Below are positions 54,001 to 63,101 of a DNA stretch of 64,000 nt, one piece after another; the first letter of the stretch is position 1, and the number at the start of each line of letters is the position of its first letter. The notes below the pieces were generated by a model. It saw only the letters and a program-made list of their open reading frames with translations, was not told where the DNA came from and ran no database searches. Location: contig JAUISW010000001.1 in assembly GCA_030434875.1 (NCBI GenBank), positions 2,987,501-3,051,500 on the forward strand, written 5' to 3'. The translations under genes were made by a program, and so were the position numbers. This DNA comes from Lachnospiraceae bacterium C1.1 (GTDB taxonomy: Bacteria > Bacillota > Clostridia > Lachnospirales > Lachnospiraceae).

Positions 54001-55380
54001 ATGGAAAAGTTCGATCTAAATAAAAAAATACATGTGCATTTCATAGGAATTGGCGGCATCTCGATGAGCGGTCTTGCAGAACTCCTTCTTTCTAAAGGTT
54101 TCGAAGTAAGTGGTTCTGACGGGAAAAAGAGTGAAATGGTTGAAAAGCTCATTTCACTCGGAGCTGATGTAAAAATCCCCCAGGCAGCCGACAATATAAA
54201 AGAAGGCACAGGACTTGTTGTATATACCGCCGCAATTCACGATGACAATCCGGAGCTTATAGCAGCAAGAAATTCCGGCATTCCAACAGTAAGCCGCGCA
54301 GATTTCTTAGGTGCAGTAATGCAGAATTACGAGCTTCCCGTTTCCGTTGCAGGAACACACGGAAAAACTACAACAACATCTATGATCTCCGAAGTTCTTC
54401 TCGGAAGTGAAAAAAATCCTACTATTTCAGTCGGAGGCATGCTCCCTTCGATCGGCGGAAATTTCCGTGTCGGCGGTAATAAATTCTTCGTAACAGAAGC
54501 CTGCGAATACACCAACAGCTTCCTTTCGTTTTACCAGAAGATCGCCGTTATCCTCAATATTGATGCGGATCACCTCGACTTTTTCAAGGATTTAGACGAT
54601 ATCCGTTCATCCTTCCATAAATTCGCTTCTTCAGTACCGGAAGACGGATGTCTCGTTATCAACGGCGATATTGACAAGGTAGGCGAATTCAGCTCAGACC
54701 TTAAATGCAAGGTAATAACCTACGGCCACAAGGAAACTTCAGAATATTATCCAACAGATATACGTTTTGATGGTTTTGCACATGCTTCCTATACCCTTAA
54801 CAAGGGAAGCGAGGTCATCGGAACAATCGAACTTTCTGTTCCCGGCAAACACAATATATATAATTCAATGGCAGCTTATATCTCCTGCAGTCTTTTAGGA
54901 CTTTCATATGATGAGATCGCACCTCTCCTCAAGAATTATCACGGAACAGACCGTCGTTTCCAGAAAAAGGGAGAGTTCCACGGCGTGACTGTGATCGACG
55001 ATTACGCTCATCATCCGACCGAGATCGCTGCAACGATTGATGCCGCTAAGCACTGTCCTCACCGCACGATCTGGATCGTATTCCAGCCGCATACCTATTC
55101 CCGTACAAAGGCACTCTTCAATGAATTTGCCGATGTACTTGCAACCGCTGACAAACTTATCATAGCTGACATCTATGCTGCCAGAGAGACCGACAATCTC
55201 GGAATAAGCTCTAAAATGCTGGCTGCAGAGATCAGAAAACGCGGCGGTGATGCTTATCATTTCGACTCATTTTTAGAAATCGAAAAATTTTTACAGCAAA
55301 ATTGTATCAACGGTGACTTGTTGATAACTATGGGTGCCGGAGATGTCTATAAAATTGGGGAAGACCTGCTGAGCTGTTAA
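54001..55380 (+). CDS. murC: UDP-N-acetylmuramate--L-alanine ligase
   Basis: Adds L-alanine to UDP-MurNAc, the first amino acid of the peptidoglycan stem, using ATP. The 459 residues show the N-terminal UDP-binding IGIGGISMSGLAELL, the ATP site AGTHGKTTTTS (117-127) and the C-terminal DDYAHHPTEI, all typical of MurC. The ATG follows AGAGG. The gene is followed at once by DnaA-box-like repeats and a hairpin. Confidence 0.98.
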   Translation: MEKFDLNKKIHVHFIGIGGISMSGLAELLLSKGFEVSGSDGKKSEMVEKLISLGADVKIPQAADNIKEGTGLVVYTAAIHDDNPELIAARNSGIPTVSRADFLGAVMQNYELPVSVAGTHGKTTTTSMISEVLLGSEKNPTISVGGMLPSIGGNFRVGGNKFFVTEACEYTNSFLSFYQKIAVILNIDADHLDFFKDLDDIRSSFHKFASSVPEDGCLVINGDIDKVGEFSSDLKCKVITYGHKETSEYYPTDIRFDGFAHASYTLNKGSEVIGTIELSVPGKHNIYNSMAAYISCSLLGLSYDEIAPLLKNYHGTDRRFQKKGEFHGVTVIDDYAHHPTEIAATIDAAKHCPHRTIWIVFQPHTYSRTKALFNEFADVLATADKLIIADIYAARETDNLGISSKMLAAEIRKRGGDAYHFDSFLEIEKFLQQNCINGDLLITMGAGDVYKIGEDLLSC

Positions 55381-55381
55381 C

Positions 55382-55496
55382 TTATCCACATTATCCACAT
55401 TTTGATGTGAAAAACTTTTCACATCAGGGTGTGGATTTTTTAGTCCTCAAAAATCTGACTTTGCAATAGATATCCACATTATCCACATTATCCACA
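55382..55496 (+). promoter_or_regulatory. Cluster of five DnaA-box-like sites
   Basis: Four perfect TTATCCACA boxes (55382, 55391, 55479, 55488) and one ATATCCACA (55470), all in one orientation and spaced at exactly 9 bp in a pair and a triplet. This matches the DnaA box consensus. They sit upstream of the dnaD-dnaC-like primosome genes. Confidence 0.8.
55404..55438 (+). terminator. murC terminator
   Basis: GATGTGAAAA and TTTTCACATC form a hairpin between the two DnaA-box groups, followed after about ten bases by TTTTTT. Confidence 0.6.
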
Positions 55497-55543
55497 AAAA
55501 CCTTTAAACGCCCATTTTACGCGGTTTTACAGGCTTTTTGACA

Positions 55544-55573
55544 TTGTAATTTGTGGAAAGCTTATGCTATAAT
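55544..55573 (+). promoter_or_regulatory. Promoter of the dnaD-dnaC-like genes
   Basis: TTGTAA and TATAAT are 18 bases apart, with the extended -10 element TGC before TATAAT. It lies about 50 bases downstream of the last DnaA box. Confidence 0.75.
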
Positions 55574-55625
55574 TGGAACCGTTCAAACAGATTTTTGATT
55601 TACTAATATAGGAGAAATAACTGAC

Positions 55626-56714
55626 GTGAATAAGATTACACTCTATGAGAAAAGCAACAGCTCAACAACCGCAGTATCAAACAGTTTCATCGATTTTTAT
55701 TTAAAAGATGCAAACGAAGCTCAGATTAAAGTATATCTTTATCTTCTTCGCAACGCTGTTGGCACAAGACCTGTTTCAGTCGCAGACATGGCTGATCTTT
55801 TCAATTTCACAGAGCGTGATATCGTCCGTTCGCTTGAATACTGGGGAAAGACAACTCTTCTGGACCTGGATTATGATGAAAATCATACAATAAGAGGCAT
55901 TTGCCTTAATTCCTCTCCGGAAAACCCCGTTTCCCAGCCTGCAAAGCTCTATAATGTTAAAGAGACTGCCAAGGAAGAAGCACCGTCAGTTCAGGAAAAC
56001 CCGGCTCCTGCAGCAGAAAGCGAAAGCAGCGACCAGGAAGTTACACGACATTTTTATCCGAGAGCAAAGATAGAGGAATTTAAGAACCGTGAAGATGTCA
56101 GTGAACTCACCTTCATGGCAGAGCGTTATTTCAAGCGTCCCCTGACTAATTCAGATATAAATTCACTTTTATACATATATGATAATCTTCAGTTCCCGGT
56201 AGACCTGATCGGCTACCTTGTGGACTACTGCATCAACTCAGGTCACCTCAATATGCATTATATTGAAAAGACCGCCATAAACTGGCATGAGGAAGGCATC
56301 CGTGATCTGACCTCGGCAAGAGCTATCACAGGCAGCGCCAACAAGGAGTATTATGCTGTTCTCAAGGCTTTCGGTCTCAACGGCCGCAACCCGGTAAAGA
56401 ACGAAATCGACTATATCCGTCGCTGGCGTACAGATTTTGGCTTCAACATGGAGATCATCATAGAAGCAGTAAACCGCACCATGCAGAATATCTCACGCCC
56501 GAGCTTCAAATATGCCGACAAGATCCTTTCCGAATGGAAACGCAGAAGTGTTAAGGGACTTCCGGATATTGAAAAGCTTGATGCAGAACACAGTATCGAA
56601 AGAAATAAAAGAGCCGGTGTTCCACAGCAGAACATCCAGCCCGATAAGTTCCACAATTTTGCTGAACGTACCTATGACTATGGCTCACTTGAGCAGAAAC
56701 TGAGGAAGAACTAA
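55626..56714 (+). CDS. DnaD-like primosome protein
   Basis: DnaD-domain proteins help load the replicative helicase with DnaA and DnaB/DnaI in Firmicutes. The 362 residues have an N-terminal winged-helix region (YLLRNAVGTRPVSVADMADLF), a Ser/Glu/Pro-rich linker near 115-140, and two C-terminal DnaD-type helical modules (LPVDLIGYLVDYCINSGHLN-like and WRTDFGFNMEIIIEAVNRTM). The start is a GTG preceded by AGGAG. The next gene, dnaC-like, begins right after its stop codon, so the two work and are translated together. Confidence 0.88.
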   Translation: MNKITLYEKSNSSTTAVSNSFIDFYLKDANEAQIKVYLYLLRNAVGTRPVSVADMADLFNFTERDIVRSLEYWGKTTLLDLDYDENHTIRGICLNSSPENPVSQPAKLYNVKETAKEEAPSVQENPAPAAESESSDQEVTRHFYPRAKIEEFKNREDVSELTFMAERYFKRPLTNSDINSLLYIYDNLQFPVDLIGYLVDYCINSGHLNMHYIEKTAINWHEEGIRDLTSARAITGSANKEYYAVLKAFGLNGRNPVKNEIDYIRRWRTDFGFNMEIIIEAVNRTMQNISRPSFKYADKILSEWKRRSVKGLPDIEKLDAEHSIERNKRAGVPQQNIQPDKFHNFAERTYDYGSLEQKLRKN

Positions 56715-57674
56715 ATGGCTGTCAGTGAAAACCAGTTCAAACAGATCCTTGATGACTATGAGCGCAGACGTTCAAAAAATATCGAGGCAGCGCGCGCACG
56801 CAAGGCTGAATTATATGCGCACATCCCTACTCTTAAGGAGATCGATGACAAAATTGCGGATATATCCCTTAACGCGGCGAGAGATTACATAAACGGTTCC
56901 GACAGTGCTTTTGACTATCTGAGCGCAGATATCGAGAGCCTTTCCAGAAAAAAAGCTGCCCTCATCCGTGAAAACGGATATGACGAAAACTATGCCGCAG
57001 TCCGCTACACCTGTAAAGACTGCGAGGATACCGGCTATATCAACGGAAAGCGCTGCCACTGTCTTACCCAGCGGCTCATCAACACCCTTTATGCCCAGTC
57101 AAACATAATGGGACGTCTCGAGCATGACAATTTTGACAATTTCGATTTTAATGTTTATTCACCGGATAAACGCGAATCGATGCACGCTGTATACAATGCA
57201 GCCATAAAATTCATCGAAACATTTGCAAATTCGTATCACAATATGTTATTCTTAGGTAGCGTTGGTAGTGGAAAAACATACATGTCCAGCTGCATCGCCG
57301 GAGAATTGATGAACAGAGGATTTTCAGTCCTTTATTTCACAGCTTTCCAGCTATTTGAACTTATTGGAAATTATATTTTCAATAAAGACAAAGGCGACAG
57401 GACAAAGGCAGAAATATATGAAAGCATTTTTGATTCGGATCTGCTGATCATAGATGATCTTGGAACCGAAACCCACAGCTCGTTTGTCAACACACAGCTT
57501 TTCTATATTTTGAACGAAAGAGATATCCGCAGACATTCAACGCTTATATCCAGCAACCTCTCCATAGGGAGTCTGCAGACGACCTATTCGGAGCGCTCAA
57601 GTTCAAGAATACTGAGCGGCTATGATCTTTACATGTTTGAAAGTTCTGATATCAGGTTACGAGACAAAATTTGA
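56715..57674 (+). CDS. DnaC/DnaI-like helicase loader ATPase
   Basis: AAA+ ATPase that loads the replicative helicase. The 319 residues begin with a helical domain, then a Cys cluster (CKDCEDTGYINGKRCHC) like the zinc-binding part of DnaI, then Walker A GSVGSGKTYMSS, Walker B LLIIDDLGTE, and the sensor region (STLISSNLSI). It immediately follows the DnaD-like gene. The DnaI name is likely, as the partner DnaD suggests. Confidence 0.9.
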   Translation: MAVSENQFKQILDDYERRRSKNIEAARARKAELYAHIPTLKEIDDKIADISLNAARDYINGSDSAFDYLSADIESLSRKKAALIRENGYDENYAAVRYTCKDCEDTGYINGKRCHCLTQRLINTLYAQSNIMGRLEHDNFDNFDFNVYSPDKRESMHAVYNAAIKFIETFANSYHNMLFLGSVGSGKTYMSSCIAGELMNRGFSVLYFTAFQLFELIGNYIFNKDKGDRTKAEIYESIFDSDLLIIDDLGTETHSSFVNTQLFYILNERDIRRHSTLISSNLSIGSLQTTYSERSSSRILSGYDLYMFESSDIRLRDKI

Positions 57675-57760
57675 AGGATTTTGATTTTAAGAGGAGTATT
57701 TTCCAGGGGCGTAGCTTAAAGTTTTTATTATCTTTACTGTGAAAGGCAGGAATTTTTAAG

Positions 57761-58945
57761 ATGGCATTACACGAAGGAAAACGTAAACTCGAGAGCATAC
57801 CCGTAGGCAAGCTCGGTGTTATAGCATTATCCAGCTGCGAGGATCTTGGAAAAAGAGTCGACAAATTTCTTGTTGACTGGCGTACAGAGCGAGAGAACGA
57901 GCATAAGAACACATTAGCTTTCGCCGGATATCAGAGAGATTCATATCTTATCAATACTAAAATTTCCAGATTTGGCACAGGCGAAGCAAAAGGTACAGTT
58001 CTTGAATCCATACGTGGAATGGATCTCTTCCTTCTCGTTGATGTTTGCAATTATTCCAAAACATATAAAGTTTGCGGCAAGGAGAATCACATGTCTCCCG
58101 ATGATCACTATCAGGATCTTAAGAGGATCATCGCAGCCCTCGGCGGTAAGGCAAGACGTATCAGTGTTATAATGCCTTTCCTTTACGAAGGACGTCAGCA
58201 CCGCAAGAGCTCAAGAGAGTCACTTGACTGTGCACTTGCACTTCAGGAGCTCGTAGGAATGGGCGTTGACAATATCCTTACATTTGATGCACACGATGCA
58301 CGTGTGCAGAATGCGATCCCGCTCAACGGTTTTGATTCCATTCAGCCTGCATACCAGTTCATGAAGGGACTTCTTTACAATATTAAAGACCTTCAGATCG
58401 ATGCAGAGCACATGATGGTTATCAGCCCGGATGAAGGTGGAATGAACCGTGCAATTTATCTTGCAAACGTTCTCGGTCTTGATATGGGAATGTTCTACAA
58501 GCGTCGCGATTATACAACAGTTGTAGACGGCAAGAATCCTATCGTTGCTCACGAATTCCTCGGAAGCAATGTAGCAGGAAAAGATGTTATCGTCGTTGAC
58601 GATATGATCTCCTCAGGAGAAAGCATCCTCGATGTTGCAACCGAACTCAAGAACAGAAAGGCAAACAGAGTATTCCTTCTTTCTACTTTCGGTCTTTTCA
58701 CAAACGGACTTGATGTATTTGATGACGCTTATGAAAAGGGAATCTTCGATAAAGTTCTTACGACAAATGCCGTTTACCAGCCTCAGGAGCTCTTAGAGCG
58801 TGATTACTATATTTCCTGCGATATCAGTAAATATATTGCATTCCTTATCGATACATTAAATCATGACTCATCCATCAGTGATCTCCTGAATCCTAACGGA
58901 CGTATCCAGCGTCTTGTTGCCCGTTATAAGAACGGACTTATCTGA
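57761..58945 (+). CDS. prs: Ribose-phosphate pyrophosphokinase-like protein, 394 aa
   Basis: Makes PRPP from ribose 5-phosphate and ATP for nucleotide, histidine and tryptophan synthesis. The family is clear from PFLYEGRQHRKSSRESLDCALALQ, FDAHDARVQNAIPL and the PRPP loop VIVVDDMISSGESIL. It is longer than the usual 310-320 residues, with an N-terminal extension (HEGKRKLESIPVGKLGVIAL). The usual DDMIDTAGT is DDMISSGES. A standard prs may exist elsewhere, so this may be a second, diverged form. It is followed by a bidirectional terminator. Confidence 0.85.
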   Translation: MALHEGKRKLESIPVGKLGVIALSSCEDLGKRVDKFLVDWRTERENEHKNTLAFAGYQRDSYLINTKISRFGTGEAKGTVLESIRGMDLFLLVDVCNYSKTYKVCGKENHMSPDDHYQDLKRIIAALGGKARRISVIMPFLYEGRQHRKSSRESLDCALALQELVGMGVDNILTFDAHDARVQNAIPLNGFDSIQPAYQFMKGLLYNIKDLQIDAEHMMVISPDEGGMNRAIYLANVLGLDMGMFYKRRDYTTVVDGKNPIVAHEFLGSNVAGKDVIVVDDMISSGESILDVATELKNRKANRVFLLSTFGLFTNGLDVFDDAYEKGIFDKVLTTNAVYQPQELLERDYYISCDISKYIAFLIDTLNHDSSISDLLNPNGRIQRLVARYKNGLI

Positions 58946-58976
58946 TAGAACAAAATAAATAATTTTTAATCATAAG

Positions 58977-59019
58977 AAAAAAGCCATTAAGACGGATCGA
59001 TCGTCTTAATGGCTTTTTT
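58977..59019. terminator. Bidirectional terminator between prs and rpe
   Basis: CCATTAAGACG and CGTCTTAATGG form an 11-bp stem with AAAAAAG on one side and CTTTTTT on the other, so it serves both converging genes. Confidence 0.93.
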
Positions 59020-59028
59020 GTTCTGTTA

Positions 59029-59694
59029 TTATTTTCTCTCAGAAAAATGATCCATAAATGCCTTTGTCTTTGCAAAAATATCACCGCCGTAAACTGCTGA
59101 GCCGGCAACGATAACATTTGCTCCCGCATCGAGCACTACGTCCACGTTGTCAAGCTTGATACCGCCGTCTACTTCGATATCCATATCTATTCCCGCATCG
59201 TCAAAAATTTTACGTGCCTGTCTTATCTTTTCTGTCGAGGACTCAATATAGCCCTGGCCGCCAAATCCCGGTTCCACAGTCATTATAAGAAGCATATCAA
59301 TGTCATTGATAAATGGTCTTATGACTTCGATCGGTGTAGCAGGCTTTACAGTAAGGCCAACTTTTTTACCTTTTGATCTGATCAGACGGATACATTCATT
59401 TACATCTTCTGTTGCTTCATAATGAAAAGTAATGATGTCCGCACCTGCGTCAGCAAATTTTTCAATATAACGCTCAGGCTTCTCTATCATGAGGTGTACA
59501 TCGAAAACCCTGTCTGAAGCAGGACGAATGCTTTGTATAACGGGAATTCCCAATGAAATATTCGGAACGAAATTCCCATCCATTACATCTATGTGCGCAT
59601 ACTGCGCACCGGACTTTGCTGTTTCAGCAATGTCGGCGCCCAGATGTGCGAAATCTGCCGATAAAATCGACGGAGCAAAAATTATCTCTCTCAT
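59029..59694 (-). CDS. rpe: Ribulose-phosphate 3-epimerase
   Basis: Interconverts ribulose 5-phosphate and xylulose 5-phosphate. The 221-residue barrel shows APSILSADFAHLG, the metal-binding HIDVMDGNFVPN, HLMIEKP and the active-site MTVEPGFGGQGY. The ATG overlaps the stop of the transketolase gene (ATGA). It is the last gene of the pentose operon. Confidence 0.97.
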   Translation of the reverse strand: MREIIFAPSILSADFAHLGADIAETAKSGAQYAHIDVMDGNFVPNISLGIPVIQSIRPASDRVFDVHLMIEKPERYIEKFADAGADIITFHYEATEDVNECIRLIRSKGKKVGLTVKPATPIEVIRPFINDIDMLLIMTVEPGFGGQGYIESSTEKIRQARKIFDDAGIDMDIEVDGGIKLDNVDVVLDAGANVIVAGSAVYGGDIFAKTKAFMDHFSERK

Positions 59695-60635
59695 TTGCCT
59701 AAGAATTCCTTTACCTTAGCTGAGATTCCCTTGGAATCAAGGCCATATTTCTCAAGAAGAGCAACAGCCGGGCCTGACTCGCCGAATGTATCATAAACAC
59801 CGATTCTCTTCATAGGTGTAGGTGCATTCTCTGCAAGAACTTCAGCAACTGCACTTCCGAGACCGCCGATCACTGAATGCTCCTCAACCGTAACAACCTT
59901 GCCGGTCTTCTTAGCAGACTTAAGAATGATGTCAGCGTCAAGAGGCTTGATAGTATGGATATTGATAACCTCAGCGCTGATGCCTTCAGCCTCGAGTGCC
60001 TTTGCAGCCTCGATAGACTCATTAACTTCAAGACCTGTAGCAACGATGGTTACGTCTGTGCCTTCCTTAACAAGAACACCCTTGCCGATCTCAAACTTAT
60101 ATGTAGCCTCATCATTAAATACCGGAACTGCAAGACGGCCAAATCTTAAGTAAACAGGGCCTTCGAACTCATAAGCAGCTTTAACTGCAGCTCTTGCCTC
60201 GACATCATCTGCAGGGCAGATAATTGTCATGCCGGGGATAGTTCTCATAAGAGCGATATCCTCGTTGCACTGATGTGTAGCGCCGTCTTCACCTACAGAG
60301 ATACCTGCATGTGTAGCACCGATCTTAACATTGAGGTGAGGATAACCGATAGAGTTTCTAACCTGCTCAAAAGAACGTCCTGCTGCAAACATGGCAAAGG
60401 TTGAGATAAAAGGAACCTTGCCTGTTGTAGCGATACCTGCTGCAATGCCAGTCATGTTTGACTCAGCGATACCACAGTCAAAGAAACGCTCCGGAAAAGC
60501 CTTCTTGAATACGCCGGTTTTTGTTGCCGCAGCAAGATCTGCGTCAAGAACGACGAGATTGTCATGCTCTTTTCCGAGTTCTACGAGGGCATTACCATAG
60601 CTCTCTCTTGTTGCAATTTTCTTTACGTCAGCCAT
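59691..60635 (-). CDS. Transketolase, C-terminal subunit
   Basis: Second half of a split transketolase (pyrimidine-binding and C-terminal domains). The 314 residues include FDCGIAESNMTGIAAGIAT with the catalytic Glu, HAGISVGEDGATHQ, and VEEHSVIGGLG. It overlaps the N-terminal subunit by one base (TAATG). Together they transfer two-carbon units between sugar phosphates. Split transketolases are common in Firmicutes. Confidence 0.95.
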   Translation of the reverse strand: MADVKKIATRESYGNALVELGKEHDNLVVLDADLAAATKTGVFKKAFPERFFDCGIAESNMTGIAAGIATTGKVPFISTFAMFAAGRSFEQVRNSIGYPHLNVKIGATHAGISVGEDGATHQCNEDIALMRTIPGMTIICPADDVEARAAVKAAYEFEGPVYLRFGRLAVPVFNDEATYKFEIGKGVLVKEGTDVTIVATGLEVNESIEAAKALEAEGISAEVINIHTIKPLDADIILKSAKKTGKVVTVEEHSVIGGLGSAVAEVLAENAPTPMKRIGVYDTFGESGPAVALLEKYGLDSKGISAKVKEFLGK

Positions 60636-61468
60636 TATTTTAAGCCCTCCTCTAATTTATTAAGTTCATCCATTGCCTGCTCAAACTCTGCATCGTTAGG
60701 TGCCTTACCATGCCAGCCTACCTGACCTTCCATGTAAGAAACGCCCTTGCCCTTCAGGGTCTTCATAACGATAACCGAAGGCATGCCCTTTGTTTCCTTA
60801 GCTTCCTTAAATGCTGCACGAAGCTGTTCGAAATCATTTCCGTCAGCTACATTGATAACATGGAAATTGAAAGCTTCGAATTTCTTATCAATAGGATAAG
60901 GTGTATTTACTTCGTCAACAGGTCCGTCGATCTGAAGACCGTTGTTATCAACGATAACGCAGAGATTATCAAGCTTCTTTGCTCCTGCGAACATAGATGC
61001 TTCCCAAACCTGGCCTTCACCAAGCTCACCATCTCCGAGAAGCGTGTATACTCTGTAGCTGTCGTTGGAGATCTTAGCTGAAAGAGCCATTCCAACTGCG
61101 GCAGAGATACCCTGTCCAAGTGAACCACTGGACATGTCTACGCCCGGTGTGTGCTGAATGCAGGGATGTCCCTGAAGGTGTGAACCAATGTGGCGAAGTG
61201 TCTCAAGATCTTCTTTAGGGAAATATCCTCTTTCTGCAAGTGTTGCATAAAGACCGGGTGCTGTATGGCCCTTAGAAAGAACGAAACGATCTCTGTCTGC
61301 CTTTTTAGGATCCTTAGGATCTATATTCATCTCTTCAAAATAGAGATATGTAAAAGCCTCTGTTGCTGAAAGTGATCCACCGGGATGTCCCGATTTTGCA
61401 GCATGAGTTCCGACAATTATGCCTTTGCGGATCTCAACAGCGTGTTTTTTCAATTCCAAGTCTGTCAT
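60635..61468 (-). CDS. Transketolase, N-terminal subunit
   Basis: Thiamine diphosphate-binding half of the split transketolase. The 277 residues show SGHPGGSLSATEAFTYLYF, LSKGHTAPGLYA, and the ThDP motif GDGELGEGQVWEA ending in DNNGLQIDG. It follows the AraD-type epimerase gene at 25 bases. Confidence 0.95.
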   Translation of the reverse strand: MTDLELKKHAVEIRKGIIVGTHAAKSGHPGGSLSATEAFTYLYFEEMNIDPKDPKKADRDRFVLSKGHTAPGLYATLAERGYFPKEDLETLRHIGSHLQGHPCIQHTPGVDMSSGSLGQGISAAVGMALSAKISNDSYRVYTLLGDGELGEGQVWEASMFAGAKKLDNLCVIVDNNGLQIDGPVDEVNTPYPIDKKFEAFNFHVINVADGNDFEQLRAAFKEAKETKGMPSVIVMKTLKGKGVSYMEGQVGWHGKAPNDAEFEQAMDELNKLEEGLK

Positions 61469-61493
61469 CTTTTTTCTCCTCTAATCAATCTGC

Positions 61494-62192
61494 TTATTTA
61501 CCTTGTCCATAATATGCATTAGCGCCGTGTTTTCTATAGTAATGCTTATCCTGAAGATACTGCGGCGCAGGACTAACCTTAGGGTTGATGGTCTCAGTTC
61601 TAAGAGCCATCTTAGCAACCTCCTCGAGAACTACTGCACTGTGAACAGCATCAACGCCGTCTTTGCCCCAGCAGAAAGGTCCGTGGTTCTTGCAAAGGCA
61701 TGCTGAAACAGCTTCATAGTCAATATTGAGTCTCTTAAACTCGTTAACGATCAAATGACCGGTATTCTCTTCATAAGCTTCCTCAACCTCTTCAGGATTA
61801 AGACATCTGAGGCAGGGAACCTCTCCATAATAGTAATCTGCGTGAGTTGTACCATAGCACGGAATGCTGCGTCCTGCCTGAGCCCAGCTGGTCGCAAAAG
61901 GTGAATGTGTATGAACAACGCCGCCTATATTCTTAAAAGCCTTGTAAAGCTCAACATGAGTAGCTGTATCAGATGACGGATTGTAATCGCCCTCAACTAC
62001 CTTACCGTTAAGATCTACAATAACCATATCCTCTGCCTTTAACTTCTCATACTCAACACCGCTCGGCTTGATAGCGAAAAGTCCTGACTCTCTGTCAATG
62101 GCACTTACATTCCCCCATGTAAATGTAACCAGTCCATACTTAGGCAGAAGCATGTTTGCCTCATAAACTTTTTTCTTTAACTCTTCTAACAT
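61494..62192 (-). CDS. L-ribulose-5-phosphate 4-epimerase (AraD/UlaF)
   Basis: Class II aldolase-fold enzyme that turns L-ribulose 5-phosphate into D-xylulose 5-phosphate. The 232 residues show [28 protein letters not shown], and the zinc-binding [13 protein letters not shown] plus [10 protein letters not shown]. The neighbours (UlaE-like, split transketolase, Rpe) fit L-pentose or ascorbate breakdown. I cannot separate AraD from UlaF by eye. Confidence 0.93.
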   Translation of the reverse strand: MLEELKKKVYEANMLLPKYGLVTFTWGNVSAIDRESGLFAIKPSGVEYEKLKAEDMVIVDLNGKVVEGDYNPSSDTATHVELYKAFKNIGGVVHTHSPFATSWAQAGRSIPCYGTTHADYYYGEVPCLRCLNPEEVEEAYEENTGHLIVNEFKRLNIDYEAVSACLCKNHGPFCWGKDGVDAVHSAVVLEEVAKMALRTETINPKVSPAPQYLQDKHYYRKHGANAYYGQGK

Positions 62193-62235
62193 CAGTAAAT
62201 AACTTCTCCTTTCCCTACACTACATTTATATAAGT

Positions 62236-63081
62236 TTAAATGCTGACTCCCTCAATTTTATCTCTCAGGAAACGATTTGCCTCGGAAATTGTCTTCATAT
62301 AGTCCTGTCCCTGCTGGTACCAGAACTCTCCCGTAAATATACGAACACCCATCTTAAGTGCAGCAGCGATGCAGTTTTCATACTAGGTATGTCCGCCGCA
62401 GCCAAAATTCATATCTCTGTAAACACCAGGTTTTGTTTCTTTAAGATGTACTGCAAAAATATGTCCTTTGCCCTTTTCCATGTCCTCTACAACATTTGTA
62501 TTGTAAAGTACAGATGCATTCTTAAGATTTCCTATATCGGGATAAACGCCAAGATACGGTGAATTTACAGCATTTACGTACTCCATTGACTTCTCAACGG
62601 TATCCATAAAAGGTGTCTCCATAGTCTCAAAAGCAAGGATAACGCCCCATCTTGCCGCATAATCCGTGGCCTTCTGAAGATTTTCCAGGAACCATTTTCT
62701 CGTATCCGAGTCTCCTTCTTCATAGTATACATCATATCCGGCTAATTGGATAATAGAAATTCCAACATTGCAAGAAAGATGTATTGCTTTTTCCATAATT
62801 TCCATCGAATGTTGTCTTTTTTCGACATCATGTGATCCAAATGGGTATTTTCTATGACCGGATAAACACATCGTACGTATCGGAATTCCCACTGATTTCG
62901 ACAAAGTGGCAAGTTCTCTCTGTTCAGCAGCCGACCAGTCAAGCCTCTTTAAGCGTTCATCAGACTCATCAATGCTGATCTCAAGTCTGTCAAAGCCGCA
63001 TTCTCCGGCGATCTGAAGCATTCTGTTAAATCCAAGTCCGGCCGGGATGGCCTTTTCATAAAGTCCAAGTGAATAATTCAT
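62236..63081 (-). pseudogene. L-xylulose-5-phosphate 3-epimerase (UlaE-like) with in-frame TAG
   Basis: Related to UlaE/SgbU, which convert L-xylulose 5-phosphate to L-ribulose 5-phosphate, the step before the next gene. The 232 residues up to the TAG at 62383-62385 look normal (YSLGLYEKAIPAGLGFNRML, ETMETPFMDT, HLKETKPG, NFGCGGHT). After the TAG the same frame continues for 48 residues that look like the family's true C-terminus (YENCIAAALKMGVRIFTGEF, then QEDYMKT-like and EANRFLRDKI) and ends at TAA 62236. There is no frameshift. The start has a strong AAGGAGG. It may be a recent nonsense mutation, a read-through gene or a sequencing error. Confidence 0.8.
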
Positions 63082-63101
63082 ATGATTCCTCCTTATTTAT
63101 T

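Noticed and set aside
55382-55625. Chromosomal origin of replication
   Set aside because: The DnaA boxes are convincing, but there is no dnaA, dnaN or rpmH nearby and no clear AT-rich unwinding element was established.
62383-62385. Pyrrolysine or general TAG recoding
   Set aside because: TAG ends hypE in the same window in a normal way, and nothing in the window suggests Pyl genes.
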